From an uncultured Peptococcaceae bacterium (GTDB taxonomy: Bacteria > Bacillota > Peptococcia > Peptococcales > Peptococcaceae): a stretch of 7,981 nucleotides of DNA. The notes below the pieces were generated by a model. It was not told the DNA's origin. It made no database searches and saw only the letters and a program-made list of their open reading frames with translations. The stretch lies in the NCBI GenBank assembly GCA_902492275.1, contig CABUKW010000139.1, positions 1-7,981 on the forward strand. The letters run 5' to 3'. Of this stretch, positions 1-6,045 are shown one piece after another; position 1 is the first letter of the stretch, and the number at the start of each line of letters is the position of its first letter. The position numbers and the translations under genes are program-made.

Positions 1-812
1 AGCCGAACAACAACTTTGCCGCCCGCATCACCTATGGCGTCAAAAGCTGCGCCCACTTTTTAAGCGGCACCTTTGAATCATTGTGTCAAATGGATAAGAA
101 AAGTCTGTTTCAGGCCTTTCTGCGGCTCTGCGGTCTGGGTATCTTTTTAGCTGTGCTCTATACCTTCGGCGCGCTGTTCTGCAGCCTGCTGCGCAGCTTT
201 CTGGTCTACACCCTGCCCTTTGGCGGTTCTATCGGCCAGGCGCTCTATTATCTGATTGAGCTGTGTTTGTATCTCATTTATCTTGCCTTCACCATTTATC
301 TGATTATTTTCTTTATCCGACGCTATATTCTGATCGACTATCAGCCGCTGGAGCCGCCCAAGGCCTATCGTGGTTACAGTGCCGAACCTGCCTTCAATTT
401 TGATCTGGACGGCGCCAAAAATTATGCCAGCAGCGCCAAGGAACAGGCTGAAGAAGCCATCGCCCGTATGCGCGTAAAAGCGGCCCAATCGAAAGAACTG
501 CGATTGGCTGAAAAAGAAGGCGCAGAAGCGAAAGAACCGTTTAAAATTCCTTTTCCCGATATTTCTTTAAGCGCGCTGTGCATGAAGGTCGTCATCTGGT
601 GCTGCCGCTTTGTGGGCTTCTTCTTTCTGTTATTTGCAGCCTGCTCCGCATTAGGTCTCATTGCCGGCGCCGCCACCGCTTTCGTCTTTGTGGTGATGGG
701 CTATAGCATCATCGGTCCTTTCTTAATCGTGCTGGGCTGCGCCCTTGTAGCCATTGTAGTGACTGCCTTGCTTATTCAATTCGTATTTGGCATCGGAGGT
801 GCGAAGGCATGA
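1..812 (+). CDS. Multi-spanning membrane protein, 5' end outside the window
   Basis: The reading frame (first full codon at base 3) is open to the left edge, and the candidate starts at 81 (TTG) and 90 (ATG) have no Shine-Dalgarno sequence before them, so the gene very probably begins upstream. Counting from the TTG at 81, hydrophobic segments lie near residues 16-36 and 55-78. A charged, helix-prone loop follows at about 80-155 (rich in Ala, Glu and Lys), then three close hydrophobic segments at about 166-236. No catalytic motif is visible. Its stop overlaps the start of the next gene (ATGA at 809-812), so the two are almost certainly co-translated. The layout, a membrane protein followed by an anchored extracytoplasmic protein, recalls DUF1700 (HAAS)/DUF4097-type pairs of Firmicutes. 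That comparison is inference, because the N-terminal domain that would decide it is not in view. Function unknown. Confidence 0.75.
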   Translation, partial: PNNNFAARITYGVKSCAHFLSGTFESLCQMDKKSLFQAFLRLCGLGIFLAVLYTFGALFCSLLRSFLVYTLPFGGSIGQALYYLIELCLYLIYLAFTIYLIIFFIRRYILIDYQPLEPPKAYRGYSAEPAFNFDLDGAKNYASSAKEQAEEAIARMRVKAAQSKELRLAEKEGAEAKEPFKIPFPDISLSALCMKVVIWCCRFVGFFFLLFAACSALGLIAGAATAFVFVVMGYSIIGPFLIVLGCALVAIVVTALLIQFVFGIGGAKA

Positions 813-1555
813 AGAAATCCTCACAAATTTATCTGGCCCTTACTTTAATCGGCGTGATTCTTATCGGTTTGGGCTGCGGCATTTCTATTTTTGAAATCAG
901 CAACTATAAAACCGCCGACTATCGTACCAATTTCTCAGATGCTACCTTGCCAATGGTAGAAATAACTACTGAAACCTTAGAAGCGCCGTTAAGCGGCAGC
1001 GAACAGTTCAAATTGGATTACTATCCCTGGTACGACAGCGATTATGACGTACAAATTGACAACAGCCTGCAGGATCAGGTGCTGATCCAAATTACCGGAC
1101 CTAAAGACCTGTACAGCTACCACCTGACAAAAGTGACGCAGGAGAACGCCAACTACTATCAGCTGCACCTGGAATCCCGCGAGCTGGAAGCGTTCCAATT
1201 AGCGCTGAAAGCCGCCAAGGAAGGCTATATCATCAACAATCTGCCGCCCGTTAAGGTTACTTTGTTGATGAGCGAAACCCAGGCCAAAAACTTTAAGCTC
1301 AACGAAGAACGAACACGGGCCAGTGAAATGGCTTCCGATTACGAAAGTCAGATCCAATCTATGGAGGAACAGTATCAGGAGCAGCTGATGGAATTGGAAG
1401 AACAGCAGCAAGCCCAGCAGGAAGAACAAATTCAGCGCCACGAAGATGAATTGGAAGATCTGCAGCAGCAATATGAACAACAGCTGACGGAAAAGGATGA
1501 ACAAATTGAACTGCTGCAGCAACAAATTGAAGATATTCGCAGTTCCCTAAACTAA
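809..1555 (+). CDS. Membrane-anchored protein with C-terminal coiled coil, function unknown
   Basis: 248 residues. The start is supported by a GGAGGT ribosome binding site at 795-800, 8 nt before the ATG, and by the 4-nt overlap with the upstream membrane gene. Residues 7-29 form one hydrophobic segment behind a Lys-Lys N-terminus, which fits an uncleaved signal anchor. A Cys at residue 23 (LIGLGC) does not make a good lipobox. Residues 30-155 look like a mixed alpha/beta extracytoplasmic domain with many Tyr and Asp. From about 160 to 246 the chain is dominated by Glu and Gln with regularly spaced Leu, Met and Ile, a strong coiled-coil pattern suited to oligomerisation or partner binding. 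The N-terminal half faintly resembles DUF4097-like proteins encoded beside DUF1700 genes, but I cannot confirm that. It is followed by a strong terminator, so it is the last gene of its operon. Confidence 0.85.
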   Translation: MKKSSQIYLALTLIGVILIGLGCGISIFEISNYKTADYRTNFSDATLPMVEITTETLEAPLSGSEQFKLDYYPWYDSDYDVQIDNSLQDQVLIQITGPKDLYSYHLTKVTQENANYYQLHLESRELEAFQLALKAAKEGYIINNLPPVKVTLLMSETQAKNFKLNEERTRASEMASDYESQIQSMEEQYQEQLMELEEQQQAQQEEQIQRHEDELEDLQQQYEQQLTEKDEQIELLQQQIEDIRSSLN

Positions 1556-1576
1556 CGGCAATCTTTGCCAAACTGC

Positions 1577-1625
1577 AAAAAGAGAAGTCAAAAACAGGTT
1601 TATCATTCTTTGACTTCTCTTTTTT
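1577..1625 (+). terminator. Rho-independent terminator
   Basis: A perfect 16-bp stem pairs 1577-1592 (AAAAAGAGAAGTCAAA) with 1609-1624 around a 16-nt loop, and the 3' arm runs into a T-tract. It lies 21 bp after the coiled-coil gene stop and ends that operon. The stem is A/T-rich at its base, so the A-tract on the left could also support termination from the right. Confidence 0.88.
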
Positions 1626-1687
1626 AAATCAATATGTTAAAATAGTATAAACAATTTATAAATTTTGTAAGAACATCCATTTTACTC

Positions 1688-1716
1688 TTGATAAATTCTG
1701 GTCAATCCAGTATCAT
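1688..1716 (+). promoter_or_regulatory. Sigma-70 type promoter for uppP
   Basis: TTGATA (1688-1693) and TATCAT (1711-1716) are separated by exactly 17 bp, each with 5 of 6 matches to consensus. The predicted transcription start near 1723 leaves a leader of about 50 nt before the uppP ATG. The sequence upstream (1626-1687) is very A/T-rich, as in an UP-element-like region. It sits after a terminator and before a gene with its own ribosome binding site. Confidence 0.7.
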
Positions 1717-1773
1717 AACAACGGTACTTGTTACAAATACCAAAAATTTATCAAAAACAGGAGACTGCATATC

Positions 1774-2604
1774 ATGACTGACTTTTTTTCTGAATTGTTT
1801 AAGGTGGTTCTCATCGGCATTGTAGAAGGGATTACCGAATGGCTGCCTATATCCAGCACCGGCCACATGATTTTGGCCGAGCAATTTTTAACGCTGAACG
1901 TTTCGCCCCAATTTTTAGAAATGTTCAACGTAGTTATCCAGTTAGGCGCTATTATGGCCGTTGTCGTGCTGTACTTCCGCAAGCTGTGGCCCTTCTGTTC
2001 GCCGCAAAACGGCTGGATAAAAAAAGACATCTGGCTGCTCTGGATGAAGGTGATTTTGGCAGTGCTTCCCGCCGCCGTCATCGGTATTCCGCTGGACGAT
2101 TGGTTTAACGAGCATTTCTATAATTATCAAACGGTAGCCATTACACTGATTTTATACGGCGTCCTGTTTATCGTCATCGAAAATTACAACAAACACCGCA
2201 AACCAAAGGTCAATGATTTTTCCCAGCTAACCTGGCAGCTAGCGCTGGCCATCGGGATGTTTCAGGTATTATCGCTGATTCCCGGCACCTCCCGCTCCGG
2301 CTCCACCATTTTAGGCGGCATTTTGCTGGGGACCTCCCGCTATGTCGCCGCCGAATTCAGCTTTTATCTGGCCATTCCTGTCATGTTCGGTGCCAGCCTG
2401 ATTAAATTGCTCAAATTTGGCCTTAGCTTCACCATGGCGGAAGGCGTCATTCTGCTGACCGGTATGCTGGTCGCCTTTGTAGTGTCCATTCTGGCCATCA
2501 AGTTTCTGATGAGCTATATCAAGAAAAATGATTTCAAAGCCTTTGGATACTACCGCATTATTTTGGGGATGATTGTGTTAGGATATTTCTTCTTCCTGGC
2601 CTAA
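1774..2604 (+). CDS. uppP: Undecaprenyl-diphosphate phosphatase UppP/BacA
   Basis: 276 residues, the usual length for the BacA/UppP family. This integral membrane enzyme dephosphorylates undecaprenyl diphosphate on the outer face of the membrane, returning the lipid carrier for peptidoglycan and wall polymer synthesis; overexpression gives bacitracin resistance in other bacteria. The two family signatures are intact. VEGITEWLPISSTGH at residues 17-31 carries the two catalytic-region glutamates E18 and E22, S28 and H31. PGTSRSGST at 170-178 carries R174, at the same number as the essential arginine of E. coli BacA. Several hydrophobic segments span the rest. The start is fixed by AGGAG at 1759-1763, 10 nt before the ATG. 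A promoter lies at 1688-1716. The next gene follows after 39 bp with no terminator between, so the two probably share a transcript. Confidence 0.97.
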   Translation: MTDFFSELFKVVLIGIVEGITEWLPISSTGHMILAEQFLTLNVSPQFLEMFNVVIQLGAIMAVVVLYFRKLWPFCSPQNGWIKKDIWLLWMKVILAVLPAAVIGIPLDDWFNEHFYNYQTVAITLILYGVLFIVIENYNKHRKPKVNDFSQLTWQLALAIGMFQVLSLIPGTSRSGSTILGGILLGTSRYVAAEFSFYLAIPVMFGASLIKLLKFGLSFTMAEGVILLTGMLVAFVVSILAIKFLMSYIKKNDFKAFGYYRIILGMIVLGYFFFLA

Positions 2605-2643
2605 TCTCCCAATCTCTGACAACACAGAAAAGGAGTTGTTCGT

Positions 2644-3207
2644 ATGCCGCATTTTTTCAGCAGCCAGCAGGAATACCGCTCGGTTTATATCCTGCTTACT
2701 CGTTCCGACACCTATTTTTCCCGCCTGATTCATCTGCTGACAGCCGAGGATTACACCCATGTTTCCATCTGTCTGGATGCTGATTTGCAGCATTTTTACA
2801 GCTTCGGACGAAAAAGCGATTTCTTTATGTTCCCTGCTGGTTTTGTCCAGGAGGATTTACAATGCGGCATTTTTCGCCGCTTTCACCAGATGCCCTGCGC
2901 CTTATATGAGCTGCAGGTGCCCCTTGCCGTCTATCAGCAAATCAGACAGCGCATTCTGCTTATGCAATACACTGCCGACATCTACCATTACAACTGTCTG
3001 GGCGTGATTCTCTGCAAGCTGGAGCTGGCCCATCAACGCCGCTATCACTATTTCTGTTCCCAGTTTGTGGCCGATTTGTTGCAAAGAAGCGGCGCACTAG
3101 AATTTACCAAGGCAGCCTCTTTGGTTCAGCCTGGAGATTTCCTCTACCTGCCTCAGCTGCAATTACGCTATCAGGGGCAGCTCAATCAATTACATTTAGC
3201 CGTATAA
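2644..3207 (+). CDS. Putative papain-like (NlpC/P60 or YiiX-like) cysteine hydrolase
   Basis: 187 residues, started by AGGAG at 2631-2635, 8 nt before the ATG. There is no signal peptide and no clear membrane segment, so it is probably cytoplasmic or membrane-peripheral. The order of motifs fits circularly permuted papain-fold proteins. A strand with an early histidine comes first (YTHVSICLD, H39), then a conserved YSFGRK segment (52-57), then a cysteine at the start of a helix (YFCSQFVADLL, C138). The H39/C138 pairing as catalytic residues is inferred from the permuted NlpC/P60 family; members act on peptide, amide or lipid-ester bonds. A third active-site residue cannot be picked with confidence. 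Co-transcription with uppP suggests an envelope-related job, but this is only context. The gene ends at a strong bidirectional terminator. Confidence 0.8.
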   Translation: MPHFFSSQQEYRSVYILLTRSDTYFSRLIHLLTAEDYTHVSICLDADLQHFYSFGRKSDFFMFPAGFVQEDLQCGIFRRFHQMPCALYELQVPLAVYQQIRQRILLMQYTADIYHYNCLGVILCKLELAHQRRYHYFCSQFVADLLQRSGALEFTKAASLVQPGDFLYLPQLQLRYQGQLNQLHLAV

Positions 3208-3250
3208 AAAGAGTTGGTTTCCACAGTCTGGCAGGAAACCAACTCTTTTT
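3206..3250. terminator. Bidirectional Rho-independent terminator between convergent genes
   Basis: A perfect 17-bp stem pairs 3206-3222 (AAAAAGAGTTGGTTTCC) with 3234-3250 around an 11-nt loop. It has TTTTT on the + strand side and, by symmetry, on the - strand side. The 5' arm begins inside the stop codon of the hydrolase gene, and bioA ends 31 bp to the right on the opposite strand. One hairpin can therefore serve both the uppP unit and the biotin genes. Confidence 0.92.
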
Positions 3251-3281
3251 CATTATGCGATTGATAGTTCTATCGATATTT

Positions 3282-4640
3282 CTATCTTCCCAAAACCTCT
3301 TCCACCGCTTCTTTACACCAGGCCACCGCCTGATCAATTTCTGCTTCATGGATAATCAGCGGCGGATTAAAATACAGCACATTGCCCAAGGGCCGCAGCA
3401 ACAAGCCTTTTTCCAACGCCTTGTTATAAATCTGATAGCCCATGCGCAGGCTGCTGTCGTAGCCCTCCTTCGTTTCCCGGTCCACCACCAGTTCCATGGC
3501 GTGAATTAAACCTAAATGGCGGATTTCCCCGATATGAGGATGACTGCCCAGCGCCTGATTTAACTGCTCCGTCAAATATTGGGCCCGCACCGCAGCCTGC
3601 TCCAAAATGGTGCCGTCCTGCAATAAACTCTGTACTGCCAGCGCAGCCGCACAGCCCAAGGGGTTGCCGCTATAGGTGTGGCTGTGCAGAAAGGCCTTGC
3701 CCTCATTATAATCGGCGTAAAAGGCATTGTATACCTCATCGGTGGTCACTGTGATGGCCATGGGCAGATAACCGCCGGTCAAGCCCTTGGAAAGACACAT
3801 AATATCGGGGCTGACGCCGGCATGGTCAAAGGCAAACATCTTACCGGTACGGCCAAAGCCAGTGGCAATTTCATCGGCAATCAGCAGCACACCATATTGG
3901 TCACATAGCTTGCGCAATTTTTGCAAATACTGAGCCGGATACATGCGCATGCCGGCGCTGCCCTGCAACAGCGGCTCCACAATCATGGCGCAGCACTGCT
4001 GGGCATATTGGGCAAAGGCTTCCTCCGCTTTTACAAAGCATTCGGTGCTGCAATGCTCCCGGCATTTCCCATACGGACAGCGATAGCAATCGGGCGCCTC
4101 AATGCGAATGGTGTCCATCAGCATGGGCTGATATAACTTGGCATACAAATCCATCGTTCCTACCGACAATGCGCCGATGGTTTCGCCGTGATAACCGTCG
4201 GACAGACAGAAAAATCGTGTTTTTTCCGGATGGCCTGTCTGATTTTGATATTGAAAGCTCATCTTCAGCGCACATTCCACCGCAGCTGAACCGTTATCGG
4301 AAAAATTAAATTTGTTCAGCCCCGCCGGTAAAATTTTCAGCAACTGTTCGCATAGCGTAATGGCTGGCTCATGGGTGAAATTAGCGAAAATGACATGCTC
4401 CAGCTTGCCCAGCTGTTCGCTGATGGCATTACTGATGACGGGGTTACAATGACCCAATAAATTGCACCACCAGGAGCTGACAATATCCAGATAAGCCTTG
4501 CCATCCCGGTCATAGAGCCATACGCCCTGCCCCCGCTCAATCACCGCCGGCTTCAGCAGCTCATAATCCTTCATCTGCGAGCAGGGATGCCAAATATGCT
4601 GCAAATCACTTTGAATGAGATGTTCTGTTGTACGATTCAT
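3282..4640 (-). CDS. bioA: Adenosylmethionine-8-amino-7-oxononanoate aminotransferase (DAPA synthase)
   Basis: 452 residues; a class III, fold-type I PLP aminotransferase. It transfers an amino group from S-adenosylmethionine to KAPA to give 7,8-diaminopelargonate, the third-last step of biotin synthesis. Visible features are the N-terminal IWHPCSQMKDY (residues 16-26), SSWWCNLLGH (55-64), SDGYHGETIGALS (147-159), ADEIATGFGRTG with the PLP-pyridine aspartate D256, and LSKGLTGGYLPMA with the Schiff-base lysine K285. The ATG at 4640 is preferred over the in-frame one at 4685 because AAGAGGAA lies just before it, while the extra 15 residues are low-complexity Lys/Gln/Asn. A cysteine-rich stretch (C185, C188, C193, C197, C201) follows the substrate loop. 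The gene sits 727 bp after bioD on the same strand, with no BirA operator or clear promoter before it, and ends at the shared terminator. Confidence 0.95.
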   Translation of the reverse strand: MNRTTEHLIQSDLQHIWHPCSQMKDYELLKPAVIERGQGVWLYDRDGKAYLDIVSSWWCNLLGHCNPVISNAISEQLGKLEHVIFANFTHEPAITLCEQLLKILPAGLNKFNFSDNGSAAVECALKMSFQYQNQTGHPEKTRFFCLSDGYHGETIGALSVGTMDLYAKLYQPMLMDTIRIEAPDCYRCPYGKCREHCSTECFVKAEEAFAQYAQQCCAMIVEPLLQGSAGMRMYPAQYLQKLRKLCDQYGVLLIADEIATGFGRTGKMFAFDHAGVSPDIMCLSKGLTGGYLPMAITVTTDEVYNAFYADYNEGKAFLHSHTYSGNPLGCAAALAVQSLLQDGTILEQAAVRAQYLTEQLNQALGSHPHIGEIRHLGLIHAMELVVDRETKEGYDSSLRMGYQIYNKALEKGLLLRPLGNVLYFNPPLIIHEAEIDQAVAWCKEAVEEVLGR

Positions 4641-4647
4641 GGTTGGT

Positions 4648-4652
4648 TCCTC
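4648..4652 (-). promoter_or_regulatory. Ribosome binding site that fixes the bioA start
   Basis: On the - strand, GAGGA stands 7 nt before the ATG at 4640. This favours the 452-residue form of BioA over a start at 4685, which has no comparable site. Confidence 0.75.
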
Positions 4653-4751
4653 TTTTTTATTATTTTTTTGCTGTTTGTATGTCATGCGTCAGCAATGGTA
4701 TCGCGACTGGTTACACCGTTACTGCCTTTTTCTGAACCTTTTTCTTATAAG

Positions 4752-4973
4752 GGGTCGGCGATTCACCGACTCCTTTTCTGGGGTTCATGCTGCTGTCTGC
4801 GTTTTAGCCTTCTTTTTTGCTCTAAGTTTCTCTTTGCCAGTGTTTTTGTATTTTGCACTCTAACAGGGGGGTGCAAAATACAGCCAAAATGCCGGTTTTC
4901 TTCTCAACCAATAGAGCTGCGATGATTTTGTTTTGCTTCTTGCTTTTTTGCTTTCCACAAAGTCTTTTCTAAG
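4752..4973. repeat. Intergenic repeat element, copy A
   Basis: The element begins with a hairpin at 4751-4773 (GGGGTCGG pairs with CCGACTCC around a 7-nt loop, one G-T pair). It continues through a perfect 12-bp stem (4847-4858 TGTATTTTGCAC with 4871-4882) and ends after a conserved block reaching 4973. Against copy B, the ungapped stretch 4859-4952 has 80 of 94 positions identical, and 4877-4914 has one mismatch in 38. The orientation of any transcript is unknown; the bioA direction would make it a leader element. Confidence 0.8.
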
Positions 4974-4999
4974 AGATATACCGTCTTGTCCTGCTTAAA

Positions 5000-5056
5000 A
5001 TTTTGCCAGAAGAACACTATGCTGTAAGTATTCTCCGCGGCCCGTTCTGGCAAAAT
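5000..5056. repeat. 12-bp inverted repeat between the two repeat copies
   Basis: ATTTTGCCAGAA (5000-5011) pairs perfectly with TTCTGGCAAAAT (5045-5056) across 33 nt. The inner part can pair further with one mismatch (GAACACT at 5012-5018 against AGTATTC at 5027-5033). Its right arm abuts the first hairpin of copy B directly. It has no T-tract suitable for termination. Confidence 0.75.
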
Positions 5057-5325
5057 GGGTCGGTAAATCACCGACTCTTTTCTACTGCATTGTGTAACGG
5101 TTTATGACACAACGGTTCATGATACTTGTATTGCCTATGGGTGGGCGATTTGCCCAGTCATCGTTTTTGCTCCAATTATTTGCTTTTGTCAGTATTCTCT
5201 GTATTGGTAGCTCTAATAGTGGGGTAGACAATACAGCCAAAACGCCGGTTTTCTTCTCAACCAATAGGGCTGTAGCGATTTTGGTTTACTTCTTGTTTTT
5301 TTGCTACCACAAAGCCTTTTCCAAG
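5057..5325. repeat. Intergenic repeat element, copy B
   Basis: Second copy of the element. The first hairpin is at 5057-5077 (GGGTCGGT with ACCGACTC). The second is an 8-bp stem, 5199-5206 CTGTATTG with 5229-5236. The shared block extends to about 5325. Between the two hairpins it is about 45 bp longer than copy A; this extra part includes a tandem duplication and a small TGGGC/GCCCA hairpin at 5142-5156. The paired positions 5206/5229 (G-C) correspond to 4853/4876 (T-A) in copy A, a compensatory change. Confidence 0.8.
5096..5125. repeat. 15-bp tandem direct repeat
   Basis: AACGGTTTATGACAC (5096-5110) is followed immediately by AACGGTTCATGATAC (5111-5125), with 13 of 15 bases identical. It lies inside the part of copy B that copy A lacks. 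It could be a protein-binding pair or a simple slippage duplication. Confidence 0.6.
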
Positions 5326-5341
5326 CAACGCTCCCAAAAGG

Positions 5342-5361
5342 AAAAAAGACCAGCGTGGGCC
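5342..5361 (-). terminator. Weak possible terminator after bioD
   Basis: On the - strand, GGCC and GGTC can form a 4-bp stem (one G-T pair) around a 6-nt loop, followed by six T. It starts 6 nt after the bioD stop codon. The stem is short, so read-through towards bioA is quite possible. Confidence 0.3.
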
Positions 5362-5367
5362 AAAAAT

Positions 5368-6045
5368 CTATGCATACAACGCCAATATCTCTTCTGCCGA
5401 AAGATGCAGCGCCTGTTCTCCGTCCGCCAGCACATCTAATACGGGTATGCCGGTCAACGCGGTCATCATGCGGTTGTCTTCTTCCATGATATCGCCGGCT
5501 TGAAAATGATTGAGAATGATACCGGCGATGGGAACCTGCCGCTGCTGCAAATAAGACACTGTCAGTACAACGGCATTGATGCTGCCCAACTTGGCGTCGG
5601 CCACCAGCAGTACTGGCACGTCTAACGCCTGTATCACATCCAGCAGCATTAGCTGCTGTTCATCATACCGCAGCGGACAGACCACGCCGCCGCTGCCTTC
5701 TACGGTCAGATAGGAGTAACGCTGTCCTAAGCGCCGATAATGCTGCACAATCTGCTCCAACTCCGGCGGATTGCCCTCTAATTGGACAGCCAGATGGGGC
5801 GAAACAGCTCTTTCATAGACATAAGTAACTACCTGGGAAGGTTCCTCCGGAATACCGGCTGTTTGACAGACATATTGGGCGTCGCCAGGCACTAAGCCTT
5901 GGTCACTCGGCACTGCGCCGCTCAGCGCAGCCTTATAGTAGCCGGCTTCATAACCGGCCTGCCGCAAGGCCTTCACCAGCAGCGCCGTCACATAAGTCTT
6001 GCCTACCTCGGTTCCGGTGGCGGAGATAAATAAACCCTTAGTCAT
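5368..6045 (-). CDS. bioD: ATP-dependent dethiobiotin synthetase
   Basis: 225 residues, a normal length. The cytoplasmic enzyme carboxylates DAPA with CO2 and ATP to close the ureido ring of dethiobiotin. It shows the P-loop variant GTEVGKT (residues 11-17, with K16), the substrate-region YYKAALSG (36-43, K38; many relatives have KP rather than KA here), SPHLAVQ (82-88) and VEGSGG (115-120). The start at 6045 is chosen because MTKGLFISATGTEVGKT is the standard N-terminus and a GAGGTGG ribosome binding site lies 9 nt upstream (6055-6061). A further upstream in-frame start at 6099 would add 18 unlike residues inside bioB. The start overlaps the bioB stop by 8 nt (ATGACTAA), indicating translational coupling. 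A weak terminator and then a long non-coding gap follow. Confidence 0.96.
   Translation of the reverse strand: MTKGLFISATGTEVGKTYVTALLVKALRQAGYEAGYYKAALSGAVPSDQGLVPGDAQYVCQTAGIPEEPSQVVTYVYERAVSPHLAVQLEGNPPELEQIVQHYRRLGQRYSYLTVEGSGGVVCPLRYDEQQLMLLDVIQALDVPVLLVADAKLGSINAVVLTVSYLQQRQVPIAGIILNHFQAGDIMEEDNRMMTALTGIPVLDVLADGEQALHLSAEEILALYA

Larger units (their letters stand above)
4641..5367. other. Gene-poor gap between bioD and bioA holding a duplicated hairpin element
   Basis: 727 bp with no gene I can support. Open frames of about 110 codons exist on the + strand, but they lack ribosome binding sites, overlap the start of bioA or the end of bioD in antisense, and read as hydrophobic low-complexity translations of T-rich DNA. 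The content is two diverged repeat copies, an inverted repeat between them, a short tandem duplication, and a T-rich bioA leader (A-rich on the bioA strand). I found no TTGACA/TATAAT pair and no BirA-like operator upstream of bioA. Confidence 0.7.

Noticed and set aside
4641..4700. ATGACA-17-TAATAA as a bioA promoter (- strand)
   Set aside because: The -10 match is only 3 of 6 and the start site would fall in the ribosome binding site.
4587..4925. 112-codon + strand frame across the bioA start and repeat copy A
   Set aside because: It begins inside bioA in antisense, has no ribosome binding site, and its hydrophobic translation is what T-rich DNA gives by chance.
5057..5085. GTCGG/CCGAC hairpin followed by CTTTTCT as a + strand terminator
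   Set aside because: The T-tract is interrupted and no + strand gene precedes it. The same hairpin in copy A is also not followed by a clean T-run.
5082..5264. 60-codon - strand frame in copy B (VEKKTGVLAV...)
   Set aside because: The matching frame in copy A stops after about 30 codons, and in copy B in-frame TAG and TAA lie just upstream. Conservation of the DNA explains the shared peptide.
4754..5325. CRISPR array or known riboswitch in the bioD-bioA gap
   Set aside because: There are only two long, unequal copies, no short regular repeats with spacers, and no recognisable T-box, SAM or TPP core.
5104..5439. 111-codon + strand frame through repeat copy B into the end of bioD
   Set aside because: It shares a peptide with copy A (NTAK-PVFFSTNRA), but the 14 differences in the ungapped block fall 6/4/4 over codon positions, the frame is broken on both sides by indels, and it overlaps bioD in antisense.
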